Shown here piece after piece: positions 9,032 to 18,053 of a DNA stretch of 64,000 nt. Under the pieces are notes generated by a model. That model was not told where the DNA came from. It made no database searches and was given only the letters and a program-made list of their open reading frames with translations. The position numbers were made by a program, and so were the translations under genes. The stretch lies in the NCBI RefSeq assembly GCF_021390395.1, contig NZ_JAJUWT010000007.1, positions 124,001 to 188,000 of the forward strand, given 5' to 3'. The DNA is from Saccharothrix sp. S26. GTDB lineage: Bacteria > Actinomycetota > Actinomycetes > Mycobacteriales > Pseudonocardiaceae. Numbering within the stretch: the stretch's first letter is position 1; each line of letters starts with the position of its first letter.

Positions 9032-9916
9032 GTGGAACTCCGGCAGCTCGAGTACTTCGTGGCCGTGGCCGAGGAGTGCCACTTCACGCGCGCCGCACGG
9101 CGCATGCACGTCGCCCAATCGGGTCTTTCCGCGTCGATCCGGGCGCTGGAGGTGGAGCTGGGCGCGCCGCTGTTCGTGCGCAGCACCCGCCAGGTCGAGC
9201 TGACCCAGGCCGGGCGCGCGCTGCTGGTCGAGGCGCGGCGCGTGCTGGGCACGATCGACGCGGCGCGGGACGCGGTGGCCGCGGTGCAGGGGCTGCTGCG
9301 CGGCACGCTCGCGGTCGGCAGCATCCAGTGCCTGCACGCCGTGCACCTGCCGGCCGTGCTGGCCCGGTTCCACGAGCTGCACCCCGGCGTGGAGCTGCGG
9401 TTGCGCCAGGCGGGTTCCGGTGAGCTAGTCGACCTGGTCCGCGCCGGGCGGCTGGACCTCGCGTTCGTCACCTCCGGCCGGGTGGGCGACGACCTGAGGG
9501 CGTCCACCCTGTCCAGCGAGCCGCTGGTGCTGGCGTGCGCGCCGGAGCTGCCGTTCGCCGAACGCGAGTCGGTGCGCCTGGCCGAGCTCGCCGGTCAGCC
9601 GTTCGTGGACTTCAACCCGGATTGGGGCACGCGGGACGACGTCGACCGCGCGCTGGCCACCGCGGGCGTGGACCGCAAGGTCGCCGTCGAGGTCAACGAC
9701 GTGCACTCGCTGCTCGACTTCGTCGGCTTCGGCCTCGGCGTCGCGCTGGTGCCCGCGTCGTTCGCGGCCAAGCAGACCCGGGCGCGGTTCGTGGAGCTGG
9801 TCGACGCGCCGACCGCCGAGACCGCCGTGGTCACCGCGCCCGCGGTGAGCGCCGCCGCGTCAGTGCTGCTCGACATGGTCCTGGAGGCGGGCCGGGGGCT
9901 GCCCGTCGCCGGTTAG
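9032..9916 (+). CDS. LysR-family transcriptional regulator
   Basis: A 294-residue regulator with an N-terminal winged helix-turn-helix (residues ~1-60: MELRQLEYFVAVAEECHFTRAARRMHVAQSGLS in two typical helices, then FVRSTRQVELTQAG) and a periplasmic-binding-type effector domain from about residue 90. GTG start with the standard LysR opening. It diverges from the aldo/keto reductase and most likely senses a metabolite linked to it. Its last 57 bases overlap the convergent pentapeptide-like gene. Confidence 0.92.
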   Translation: MELRQLEYFVAVAEECHFTRAARRMHVAQSGLSASIRALEVELGAPLFVRSTRQVELTQAGRALLVEARRVLGTIDAARDAVAAVQGLLRGTLAVGSIQCLHAVHLPAVLARFHELHPGVELRLRQAGSGELVDLVRAGRLDLAFVTSGRVGDDLRASTLSSEPLVLACAPELPFAERESVRLAELAGQPFVDFNPDWGTRDDVDRALATAGVDRKVAVEVNDVHSLLDFVGFGLGVALVPASFAAKQTRARFVELVDAPTAETAVVTAPAVSAAASVLLDMVLEAGRGLPVAG

Positions 9917-10822
9917 CGGCCAGCCGGCCGGGTCGTTGCGGAACGCGGTTCCCGGTAGCACTTCGAGCTCGCCGACCAGCTCCCGCGGCGGTTCGGGCGA
10001 GGGGTGCAGGAAGGTGCCGACCTTCGCCCCGGTGACGTTGACCTCGCGCTTGAACGTGGTGTCCTGGAACGAGATGCCGCCGTCGAACCTCCCGTCCCGG
10101 AAGTTCACCCGGCCGTGGAACGTGGCGCCGGAGAACAGCGCGGGCTTGCTCAGCACCGCCTCTCCGAGCTGGGTGATCCCGTAGAACTGCGCCCGCCGGG
10201 CGACCAGCCGGCCGAACCGGCGGCCCTCCAGCCGGAAGTGCACGAGCTTCGCCCCGGTCAGGTCGAGCTGGTACGGCGCGTCGTCGGTGTCCTCGCCCCA
10301 GGGCAGCAGGTCCGTGATGAGCCGCTGGGCGGTCATCCGGACGGTCATCTCGTGGTCCTCCTCGGGGGAGACCAAGCGCTCGTCGCCGGCGAACGCCTGC
10401 TCCGGGTCTTCGGGGTTGTCCTTGATGGCCGCGTGCTCGAACGGCCGGCGCAGGTAGGCGCACAGCACGCTCAGCACGGTCTGCTTGTACCGGGGCGTGG
10501 TGTGCGCCAGGCTCGCGAGCACGTGCATCGCACCCACCCTGACCTGGTCGGCCTCGTTGCCCAGCAGCTCGACCGCGCGGGCGAACCGCTCGTCGGCGAC
10601 CTTCTCGATCTCCAGCTCGTGGCGCGCCTCCTCGGTGCGCCGGCGCCGGTCGTTGAGCCACAGCGCGTACAGCGCGACGATCGCGCCGCCCGCCAGCCCG
10701 CCGGTCTTGATCGCCTCCGCCTTCGGCTGCCTGGGGTCGAGCAGGACCAGCGCCGCGGTCGTCGCGACCGTCACCACCACCGCGGCGAGCACGCTCGCCA
10801 CCAGCAGACCGCGTCCCCTCAC
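9860..10822 (-). CDS. Membrane-anchored pentapeptide-repeat-like protein A
   Basis: A 320-residue protein with two hydrophobic helices at about residues 5-27 and 40-58, then a charged linker RRRRTEEARHELEIEKVADERFARAVELLG and a helical stretch with VGAMHVLASLAH. The C-terminal half has loose pentapeptide-like strands (LDLTGAKLVHF, ALFSGATFHGRVNFRDGRFDGGISFQDTTF), predicted to form a right-handed beta helix. Function unknown; such proteins are common in actinomycetes. GTG at 10822 is one base from the stop of its paralogue, so translation is coupled. Overlaps the LysR 3' end. Confidence 0.75.
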   Translation of the reverse strand: MRGRGLLVASVLAAVVVTVATTAALVLLDPRQPKAEAIKTGGLAGGAIVALYALWLNDRRRRTEEARHELEIEKVADERFARAVELLGNEADQVRVGAMHVLASLAHTTPRYKQTVLSVLCAYLRRPFEHAAIKDNPEDPEQAFAGDERLVSPEEDHEMTVRMTAQRLITDLLPWGEDTDDAPYQLDLTGAKLVHFRLEGRRFGRLVARRAQFYGITQLGEAVLSKPALFSGATFHGRVNFRDGRFDGGISFQDTTFKREVNVTGAKVGTFLHPSPEPPRELVGELEVLPGTAFRNDPAGWPLTGDGQPPARLQDHVEQH

Positions 10823-10823
10823 G

Positions 10824-11921
10824 TCAGCTCCTGACCAGTCCGAGGCCGCTGTCCGCGCGGCGCTCCACCACCCAGCCGTCGGGCAGGGCGTTGTCGTGCT
10901 CCAGCGAGACGTGCATCGCGTGCGTGCGGGCCACCGAAGGCTTGGCCAGGGCGAGGTTCACGCCACCGGTGAACCTCGCGTCGGTGAAGTCGATGGGCTC
11001 GGCGAACTCGCACCCCTCGAAGCTCACCGCCCCCGTGCACGCGGCGCCGGCGAACTTGGTCGCGCCCAGGAACCTCGTCCCGGTGCAGTCCACCCGGTCC
11101 GTGCCGGAGAACCGGCTGAACCAGGCCTTGCCGTGGAAGGTCATGTGGTGCAGGTACAACCGGCCGGTGCTGTCGACGTCGGTGAACCACGCGCCGCCGC
11201 GCACGACGGCGTGGTGGAAGGAGTTCGACTGCCTGAGCCGGGCCGCCCGCAGGACCAGGTCGCCGACCCGGCGGTGCGAGAGGTCGAAGTACTCCAGGTA
11301 GGCCCTGGTCAGGTCCAGGTCGTAGGACGGGGCGCCCTCGACGTCGGCGCGCGGCAGGAGGTCGGCGACCAGCCGCTGCGCGGTGAGCCGGACCTCCAGT
11401 TCGTCCCGGTCCTCCGGCCGGCCGTCGAACGGCCGCCGCAGGTACGCGCACAGCACGTCCAGCACGGTCTGGGTGTACTCGACGCGGGAGCGCGCCAGCC
11501 CGGCCAGGGCGTGCATCGCGCCCACCCGCACCTGCTCCGCGTCATGACCGAGAAGTTCCACCGATCGAGCGAACCGTTCGTCGGCGACCCGCGACCGATC
11601 GTGTTCGGCCCGCGCGTCCTCCAGCTTCTGCCGGGCGGCCTCGATCCGCTGCCGGTCCTCGTCCGTGCGCCGGCGCCGGTCGTTGAGCCACAGCGCGTAC
11701 AGCGCGACGATCGCGCCGCCCGCCAGGCCACCGGTCTTGATCGCCTCGTTCTTCGGCGCGCCCGGGTCCACGACGAACAACCAGCCCGCGACCAGCAGGA
11801 ACGCGCCGATGGAGCCGGTCAGCGTGGGCACCAGCAGGCTGCGCCCGCGCCGGTGCTGCACCACGAGCAGCACGACCGCCACCACCGAGACGACCGCGCC
11901 CGCGATCCACAGGTACCCCAC
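10824..11921 (-). CDS. Membrane-anchored pentapeptide-repeat-like protein B
   Basis: A 365-residue paralogue of the following gene. Two membrane helices (about residues 4-22 and 36-52) lead into a segment nearly identical to its twin, EAIKTGGLAGGAIVALYALWLNDRRRR across the membrane-proximal part, then a longer coiled region (QRIEAARQKLEDARAEHDRSRVADERFARS). A helical domain and C-terminal pentapeptide-like strands (VDCTGTRFLGATKFAGAACTGAVSF) follow. GTG at 11921 is the likely start, with GGGAAG upstream; a start further in is possible. The pair seems to have arisen by tandem duplication and may form a heteromer. Confidence 0.72.
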   Translation of the reverse strand: MGYLWIAGAVVSVVAVVLLVVQHRRGRSLLVPTLTGSIGAFLLVAGWLFVVDPGAPKNEAIKTGGLAGGAIVALYALWLNDRRRRTDEDRQRIEAARQKLEDARAEHDRSRVADERFARSVELLGHDAEQVRVGAMHALAGLARSRVEYTQTVLDVLCAYLRRPFDGRPEDRDELEVRLTAQRLVADLLPRADVEGAPSYDLDLTRAYLEYFDLSHRRVGDLVLRAARLRQSNSFHHAVVRGGAWFTDVDSTGRLYLHHMTFHGKAWFSRFSGTDRVDCTGTRFLGATKFAGAACTGAVSFEGCEFAEPIDFTDARFTGGVNLALAKPSVARTHAMHVSLEHDNALPDGWVVERRADSGLGLVRS

Positions 11922-12069
11922 GGGCCGTCATTCTTCCCGGTGATCACCTCGGCGGCGGGCGATTGGAGAACTCGCGCAATCCGACGGTGTGCTAACTCAC
12001 CGGATTGGCCCATGATGTGGGTGTCACCGCAACGGTGGGAACACGAGCGCGTCAGAGGAGAGATTTCGC

Positions 12070-12891
12070 GTGGACAGCGTGGAGCGGCCCACCTGGGCGC
12101 CGGGTGACATCGACCTGGCCCGCCCGAGCATCGCGCGGGTCTACGACTACTGGCTCGGGGGCGCGCACAACTTCGCCGTCGACCGGGCCGTGGCCGACAA
12201 GGTGCTCACCGACGTGCCGATCATCAAGAGCATCGTGCTCAACCACCGGGCGTTCCTGCGGCGCGCGGTGCGGTTCATGCTGTCGCGCGGCATCCGCCAG
12301 TTCCTCGACCTGGGCTCCGGCATCCCCACGGTCGGCAACGTGCACGAGATCGCCCAGGCCACCGACCCGTCCGCCCGGGTCGTCTACGTCGACGTGGACG
12401 CCGTCGCGGTCGCGCACGGCCGGGCCATCCTCACCGGCAACGAGCTGGTCAACGTGCTGCAGACCGACGTGCGCGACGCCAAGCAGGTGCTGTCCTCGCC
12501 CGAGGTGCAGGGCCTGCTGGACTTCGACGAGCCCATCGGCGTGCTGATGATCGCCCTGCTGCACTTCGTGCCGGACGCCGAGGACCCGTGCGGGATCGTG
12601 GCCGACTACCGCGACGTCCTGCCCGGCGGCAGCTACCTGGCGATCTCGCACGCCGGGTTCGAGGAGGGCGAGTGGGACCCGGCGTGGGACGAGGCGAAGA
12701 GCGTCTACAACCGCGGCGTCAGCGAGATGTGCTTCCGGTCGAAACGCGAGGTCGAGGTCATGTTCGACGGGTTCGAGCTGGTCGAGCCGGGCGTGGCGCG
12801 GCTGCCGCTGTGGCGGCCCGAGTCGCCCGAGGACGTGGACCCCGACGCCGCGCACTTCATCAGCTTCGGCGGCGTGGGGCGGAAGGCCTGA
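12070..12891 (+). CDS. SAM-dependent methyltransferase, DUF574 (SAV2177-like) family
   Basis: A 273-residue actinomycete-specific methyltransferase-like protein. Family hallmarks: RPSIARVYDYWLGGAHNF near the N-terminus, the SAM-binding glycine motif FLDLGSGIPT near residue 80, VVYVDVDAVAVAHG (acidic loop) and LLHFVPD. GTG start follows AGAGGAG. Substrate unknown; these genes are numerous in Streptomyces and relatives and often sit beside regulators. Here the c-di-GMP enzyme gene begins 96 bases downstream on the same strand. Confidence 0.9.
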   Translation: MDSVERPTWAPGDIDLARPSIARVYDYWLGGAHNFAVDRAVADKVLTDVPIIKSIVLNHRAFLRRAVRFMLSRGIRQFLDLGSGIPTVGNVHEIAQATDPSARVVYVDVDAVAVAHGRAILTGNELVNVLQTDVRDAKQVLSSPEVQGLLDFDEPIGVLMIALLHFVPDAEDPCGIVADYRDVLPGGSYLAISHAGFEEGEWDPAWDEAKSVYNRGVSEMCFRSKREVEVMFDGFELVEPGVARLPLWRPESPEDVDPDAAHFISFGGVGRKA

Positions 12892-12987
12892 TGGACGGCC
12901 ACGGTGCCGGTCACCTGCCCGGTCGGTTTGTCGACCGCGCGCCGCGACCGGCCGTATCCTCTGGGTTGTGGCGGTAGGCCGGCGGAC

Positions 12988-15147
12988 ATGACGGAACAGG
13001 TTGACCATCGGGTGGCAGCACCGGGCCGATCGAACCTCGACCCCGCCGTACTGGCCGGGGCGGAGTCCTTCGCCCGCACCTGGGCCACCGCCGTCATCGG
13101 GAGCAGCTACGTCCCCATGACGCGTGCCGAGGTCGCCGAGCACCTCCAGGCGTTGACCGAGGTGCTGGTGCACGCGCTGCACGCCAGCCCGTTCCGCACC
13201 GCGCCCGGCTACGAGATCGGCGCGCGGCTGGTCGAGGCCCACTTCACCGGCACCGACACGCTGGGCCGCACCGTGCAGCTGCTCGGCGACGACCTGCTCG
13301 GCGAGCTGGGCATCCAGCCCGACGAGCTGATGCGGTCGAGGCTCGCGGCGTTGCAGGGCGCGCTGGCCGCCGGGTACGCCCGTGCGCTGCGCGAGCGCAC
13401 GCTGGCCGAGCAGGAGGCGATCCGCGCGGCCGTGCTGGACGCCCGTGACCAGGCCGAAGCCGCGTTGCGCGCGTCCGAGGCGCGGTTCCGGGCGATGTTC
13501 ACCGAGGCCGCGATCGGCATCGGCATCGCCGACATCGAGGGCCGCATCCTCGACGTGAACCAGGCGTTGCAGGACATGCTGGGGTTCAGCGTCGAGGAGA
13601 TGCGGCAGTACAACATCCGCGACCTGATGCACCCCGAGGACGGCGGCAGCGTCTGGCGGCTGTACGACCAGCTCACCGCGGGCGAGTGCGACCACTACCG
13701 GGCGGAGAAGCGGTTCCGCCGGGCCGACGGCGAGCAGGTGTGGACGCACCTGACGCTGTCGCTGGTGCGCGACGACCACGGTGACCCGCAGTACCAGGTG
13801 GCGATGATCGAGGACGTCACCGACCGCCACCTGTTGCAGAACCGGCTGCGCTACCAGGCGTTGCACGACCCGCTGACCGGCCTGCCCAACCGGGCGCTGT
13901 TCCTGGAGCGCCTCGGCCGCGTGTTCAACAACCGGGCACGCCACCGCGCCGGCCTGTGCTACCTGGACCTGGACGGGTTCAAGGTGATCAACGACAGCCT
14001 CGGCCACGACATCGGCGACCAGTTGCTGGTCGAGGTCGGGCGGCGGCTGGACCACTCGGTGTCCGGGGAGGGGAAGCTCGTCGCCCGGATGGGTGGCGAC
14101 GAGTTCGTCATCCTGGTGGAGGGCTCGCAGGACACGCAGGACATCGTCGACGTCGCCGACCGGGTGCTGCGCGAGCTGGAGTCGCCGATCCGGATCGGCG
14201 GGCACGAGCTGACCGTGTCGGCGTCGATCGGCATCGTGGAGCGCGCGCTGTCCGGCACCACGGCGGCCGACCTCATGCGTGACGCGGACATCACGCTGTA
14301 CTGGGCGAAGGCGGACGGCAAGTCCCGGTGGGCGCTGTACAACCCGGAGCGCAACGCCAAGGAGGTCGCCCGGTTCACCCTGTCGGCGACGATGCCGGCG
14401 GCGTTGGAGCGCGACGAGTTCTACGTGGACTACCAGCCGCTGGTGCGGCTGGAGGACAGCACCGTGGTCGGCGTGGAGGCGCTGGTGCGCTGGCAGCACC
14501 CGGAGTTCGGGCGGCTCGCGCCGGACCGGTTCATCGAGCTGGCCGAGGAGACCGGGCTGATCGTCCCGCTGGGCCGCTGGGTGCTGCGGCGGGCGTGCGA
14601 GCAGGCGCGGCGGTGGCTGGAGGAGTTCGGCGACTCGGCGCCGTTCGTCTCGGTCAACCTGGCCGTGCGCCAGTCCCGCGACCCGGAGCTGGTGCGGGAC
14701 GTGAAGCGGATCCTGGACGAGTGCTCGTTGCCGCCGCACCACCTCCAGCTGGAGCTCACCGAGAGCGCGATCATGGGCACCGCCGACGAGCCGCTGGAGG
14801 CGCTGCGGGCGTTGTCGGAGATGGGCGTGCGGATCGCGATCGACGACTTCGGCACGGGCTACTCGAACCTGGCCTACCTCAAGCACCTGCCCGTGCACGA
14901 GCTGAAGATCGCGGGCTCGTTCATGGAGGGCCTGCGCGCGGCGGACGAGGAGGACGCGGTGGACGTCCAGATCGTCTCCACGCTCGTCCAACTGGCCCAC
15001 GCGCTGCAACTGGGCGTGACCGCGGAGGGCGTCGAGACCCCGTCCCAGGCCAAGCGCCTGCACCGCATCGGCTGCGACACGGGCCAGGGCTGGTTCTTCG
15101 CCAAGCCGATGAAGCCGGAGGAGATCGACGAACTGCTGCGCCGCTAG
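12988..15147 (+). CDS. PAS-GGDEF-EAL bifunctional c-di-GMP enzyme
   Basis: A 719-residue cytoplasmic protein with a helical N-terminal domain (~20-150), PAS (~165-280), GGDEF (~285-450) and EAL (~460-715), the layout of Streptomyces RmdA. The cyclase motif RMGGDEF is intact near residue 369; the RxxD inhibitory site is absent (GEGK in its place). In the phosphodiesterase, EALVRW near 497, NLAVRQ, LTES, DDFGTGYSN and AEGVET are kept, but the usual LKID reads LKIAGSF, losing a conserved Asp. ATG at 12988 fits a TATCCT box at 12955-12960. Its stop codon shares CTAG with the convergent dehydrogenase. RsiG, a c-di-GMP effector, is encoded 41 kb away. Confidence 0.93.
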   Translation: MTEQVDHRVAAPGRSNLDPAVLAGAESFARTWATAVIGSSYVPMTRAEVAEHLQALTEVLVHALHASPFRTAPGYEIGARLVEAHFTGTDTLGRTVQLLGDDLLGELGIQPDELMRSRLAALQGALAAGYARALRERTLAEQEAIRAAVLDARDQAEAALRASEARFRAMFTEAAIGIGIADIEGRILDVNQALQDMLGFSVEEMRQYNIRDLMHPEDGGSVWRLYDQLTAGECDHYRAEKRFRRADGEQVWTHLTLSLVRDDHGDPQYQVAMIEDVTDRHLLQNRLRYQALHDPLTGLPNRALFLERLGRVFNNRARHRAGLCYLDLDGFKVINDSLGHDIGDQLLVEVGRRLDHSVSGEGKLVARMGGDEFVILVEGSQDTQDIVDVADRVLRELESPIRIGGHELTVSASIGIVERALSGTTAADLMRDADITLYWAKADGKSRWALYNPERNAKEVARFTLSATMPAALERDEFYVDYQPLVRLEDSTVVGVEALVRWQHPEFGRLAPDRFIELAEETGLIVPLGRWVLRRACEQARRWLEEFGDSAPFVSVNLAVRQSRDPELVRDVKRILDECSLPPHHLQLELTESAIMGTADEPLEALRALSEMGVRIAIDDFGTGYSNLAYLKHLPVHELKIAGSFMEGLRAADEEDAVDVQIVSTLVQLAHALQLGVTAEGVETPSQAKRLHRIGCDTGQGWFFAKPMKPEEIDELLRR

Positions 15148-16169
15148 GCCAGGTCCACGACCACCTTCACGTCGTCGGACTCCTTGTCCAGAGCGTCCAT
15201 GAACCGCTCCAGCGGCACGCGCCGGGTGATCAGGCCGTTCAGCCACGGTCGGCTGGCCTGGGACAGGGCCTCGGCGGCGGCCAGGTAGTCGGGCAGGCCC
15301 GCGTTGACGGTGCCCACGACGGTCTTGTTGCCCAGCACCATGCCATCGAACACGCCCGGGTCCAGCGGCACGGGGGTGTGCTCGCCCGAGAGGCCCGCCA
15401 GCACCGTGACGGAGGCGCGGCGGGCGCACTCCCAGATCAGGGGTGCGGCGCCGGTGCACTCGATGGCCACGTCGACCTCGGCGGTGACCTCGTCCACGTC
15501 CGGGTGGTAGGTCGCGCCCAGGGCGGTGACCAGGTCGGGCTTGCGGCCGTCGGTGACGCGGTCGACCACGTGCACCGCCAGACCGCGCTGCACGCCCAGC
15601 AACGCGGCCAGCAGGCCGATCGGGCCCGCGCCCGTGATCAGCGCCGACCGGACCGGCAGGTGCGACCGCGCGGCCGCCGCCGACGCCTGCGCCCACGCCT
15701 TGGCCACCACCGACGTGGGCTCGGTGAGCACGCCCGCGTCACCCAGCGTCGGGTCGAGCTTCACCGCGAACTTCGGCGGCACGGTCCAGCGCTGCATCCC
15801 GTACCCGTCGAGCTCCTTGATGCCGCGCTCGGTGTACTTGCCGTTGCGGCAGAAGTCCCACGCGTCCACCGCGCACGCCGGGCACGGCTCCGGGTCGGGG
15901 CGGCGCACCACCCCGGCGACCAGGTCGCCCTCGTAGAACCCGCAGTCCTCGGGCGCGAACAGCACCCGGCCCAGCGACTCGTGGAACGGCACGATGCGCT
16001 CCCGGCCGGGCGGCAGCCACCCGAAGCCGTCGCGGATGATCTCCACGTCGGTGCCGCACATGCCCGCCAGCAGGCCCTCCACCAGCAGCTCGTCGTCCAC
16101 CGGCCCGACCTCGCGGTCCACCACGCGGGACGCCGCGGGCTCGCCCGGCACGACCTCCGCCGCCCTCAC
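15144..16169 (-). CDS. Glucose 1-dehydrogenase family, zinc-dependent medium-chain dehydrogenase
   Basis: A 341-residue zinc-binding medium-chain dehydrogenase of the glucose dehydrogenase type, oxidising sugar C1 with NAD(P). It shows GMCGTDVEI (catalytic zinc Cys), PFHESLG, the structural-zinc cysteines PCPACAVDAWDFCRNG, ERGIKELDGYG, and the Rossmann motif ITGAGPIGLLAA near residue 170. GTG at 16169 overlaps the upstream GH15 stop (GTGA), so both are one translational unit: the GH15 enzyme would release glucose that this enzyme oxidises. Its stop overlaps the convergent c-di-GMP gene. Confidence 0.88.
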   Translation of the reverse strand: MRAAEVVPGEPAASRVVDREVGPVDDELLVEGLLAGMCGTDVEIIRDGFGWLPPGRERIVPFHESLGRVLFAPEDCGFYEGDLVAGVVRRPDPEPCPACAVDAWDFCRNGKYTERGIKELDGYGMQRWTVPPKFAVKLDPTLGDAGVLTEPTSVVAKAWAQASAAAARSHLPVRSALITGAGPIGLLAALLGVQRGLAVHVVDRVTDGRKPDLVTALGATYHPDVDEVTAEVDVAIECTGAAPLIWECARRASVTVLAGLSGEHTPVPLDPGVFDGMVLGNKTVVGTVNAGLPDYLAAAEALSQASRPWLNGLITRRVPLERFMDALDKESDDVKVVVDLA

Positions 16170-18013
16170 GCCGCACCGCCCCGGTGGCGCTCTTCGCGGG
16201 TGTGGCCGCCGTGGAGCACCGCCGCGCTGTTCACCAGCGCCAGGTGGCTGAACGCCTGCGGGAAGTTGCCGAGCATCCGCCCGGTGCCCGCGTCGTACTC
16301 CTCGGCCAACAGGCCCACGTCGTTGCACAGGTCGACGAGCCGGTCGTACATCGCCAGCGCCTCCTCGCGTCGCCCGGCCAACGCCAGCGCGTCGACGTAC
16401 CAGAACGAGCACGCCAGGAAGCTTCCCTCGACACCGGCCAACCCGTCCACTTCGGACTCGCCGGGCGACGTCCCGTACCGGTCGACCAGGTCGCCGTGCT
16501 TGAGCACCCGCCCGATCGCGTCCACGGTCGCCAGCACGCGCGGGTCGTCGCCGGGCAGGAAGCCCACCGCCGGGATGAGCAACGTGGCCGCGTCCAGCTC
16601 CGTGCCGCCGTAGTACTGGGTGAACGCGCCCACCGACGCGTTCCAGCCCTTGGCCAGCACCTCCGCGTGCACGGCCGCGCGCAGCTCCCGCCACCTCTCC
16701 ACGGGACCGGGCAGGCCGAACTCCTCCACCGCCCGCACGGCCCGGTCGAACGCCACCCACAGCATCACCCGCGAGTGGGTGAAGTGCCGGTCCGGCCCGC
16801 GCACCTCCCACAGCCCCTTGTCGGGCCGCTCCCACACCTTCTCCAGGTGCCGCATCATGCCGCGCTGCATGGCCCACGAGTCCGGCGTCTCGCCGAGCCC
16901 GCGCTCCCGCGCCAGGTGCAGGGCGTCCATGACCTCGCCGTACACGTCGAGCTGCAACTGGCGGTAGGCGGCGTTGCCGACCCGCACCGGCCGCGCGCCC
17001 CGGTAGCCGGGCAGCCAGTCGACCTCCCACTCCACCAGGTGCCGCTCGCCGCCGAGGCCGTACATGATCTGCAGGTCGGCCGGGTCGCCCGCGACGGCGC
17101 GCAGCAGCCACTTCCGCCACGCCTCGGCCTCGCCGGTGCAGCCGAAGTTGTCCAGCGCCAGCAACGTGAACGTGGCGTCGCGCAGCCAGCAGTACCGGTA
17201 GTCCCAGTTGCGCTCGCCGCCGAACGTCTCCGGCAGCGACGTGGTCGGCGCGGCCACGATCCCGCCGGTCGGCGCGTAGGACAGGCCCTTCAACGTGATC
17301 AACGACCGCCGCACGACGTCCGCGTGCGGCCCGTCGTAGTCGATCCGCGACGACCAGGCCAGCCAGAACGCCTCGGACCGCGCCACCTCCGCCAGGGCGT
17401 CCACCGGCGCGGGCGGCTCGTCGGGCGAGTACGCGAACTCCATCACCCACGACAGCCGCTCACCCGCCGAGATGGTGAACTCCGCCTCGTGCGCGCGCTT
17501 GCCGTGCACCCGGTACGGCAGCCGGTCGCCGTACAGCGCGACGGCGGACGGCCCGGCGAGCGCGACGATGCACTCCTGCCCGTCCCGCTCACCGCGCCGC
17601 ACCCACGGCACCGAGTCGGCGTAGGCGAACCGCAGCACCCACCGCAACGACATCTCGACCTGCCCGGACACGCCTTCCAGCACGCGCACCACGCGCGTGT
17701 CGGCGTCCCAGTCCTCCTGCTCGGGCGGCATGGTGTCGATCAGCCGCACCACGCCGTCCACGGTCTCGAACTCGGTCTCCAGCACGAGGCTGCCGTCCCG
17801 GTAGGACCGCCGCACCGACAGCGGTTCGGCGACCGGCGCGATCCGCCAGTGCCCGTCGTCCTCGGTGCCCAGCAGCCGCGAGAAGCACGACGGCGAGTCG
17901 AACCGCGGCATGCACAGCCAGTCGATCGAGCCGTCCCGGCCCACCAGGGCCGCCGTCCGCAGGTCGGACAGCAGCGCGTAGTCCTCGATCCGTCCAGGTC
18001 CTGTGTCTCCCAC
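16166..18013 (-). CDS. Cytoplasmic GH15 glucosidase (glucoamylase/trehalase-like)
   Basis: A 615-residue GH15 enzyme lacking a signal peptide. N-terminal beta domain opens IEDYALLSDLRTAALVGRDGS and DWLCMPRFDSPS; the (alpha/alpha)6 barrel shows NWDYRYCWLRDATF, QIMYGLGGERHL, PVRVGNAAYRQLQLD and the late EGSFLACSFW with the probable catalytic base. This subtype includes glucoamylases and mycobacterial-type trehalases; which one cannot be decided here. GTG at 18013 starts VGDTGPGRIEDY; longer forms would invade the divergent gene. Couples to glucose dehydrogenase. Confidence 0.88.
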   Translation of the reverse strand: MGDTGPGRIEDYALLSDLRTAALVGRDGSIDWLCMPRFDSPSCFSRLLGTEDDGHWRIAPVAEPLSVRRSYRDGSLVLETEFETVDGVVRLIDTMPPEQEDWDADTRVVRVLEGVSGQVEMSLRWVLRFAYADSVPWVRRGERDGQECIVALAGPSAVALYGDRLPYRVHGKRAHEAEFTISAGERLSWVMEFAYSPDEPPAPVDALAEVARSEAFWLAWSSRIDYDGPHADVVRRSLITLKGLSYAPTGGIVAAPTTSLPETFGGERNWDYRYCWLRDATFTLLALDNFGCTGEAEAWRKWLLRAVAGDPADLQIMYGLGGERHLVEWEVDWLPGYRGARPVRVGNAAYRQLQLDVYGEVMDALHLARERGLGETPDSWAMQRGMMRHLEKVWERPDKGLWEVRGPDRHFTHSRVMLWVAFDRAVRAVEEFGLPGPVERWRELRAAVHAEVLAKGWNASVGAFTQYYGGTELDAATLLIPAVGFLPGDDPRVLATVDAIGRVLKHGDLVDRYGTSPGESEVDGLAGVEGSFLACSFWYVDALALAGRREEALAMYDRLVDLCNDVGLLAEEYDAGTGRMLGNFPQAFSHLALVNSAAVLHGGHTREERHRGGAA

Positions 18014-18053
18014 CCCGCCGACCCTACGTACCCGCGTTTGACCACGCGCGCCG

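Noticed and set aside
12052..15696. Very long open frame on the minus strand opposite the methyltransferase and c-di-GMP enzyme
   Set aside because: Its composition is Arg/His/Gln/Val-rich without domains and it lies antisense to two genes with complete family motifs; high GC keeps such frames open.
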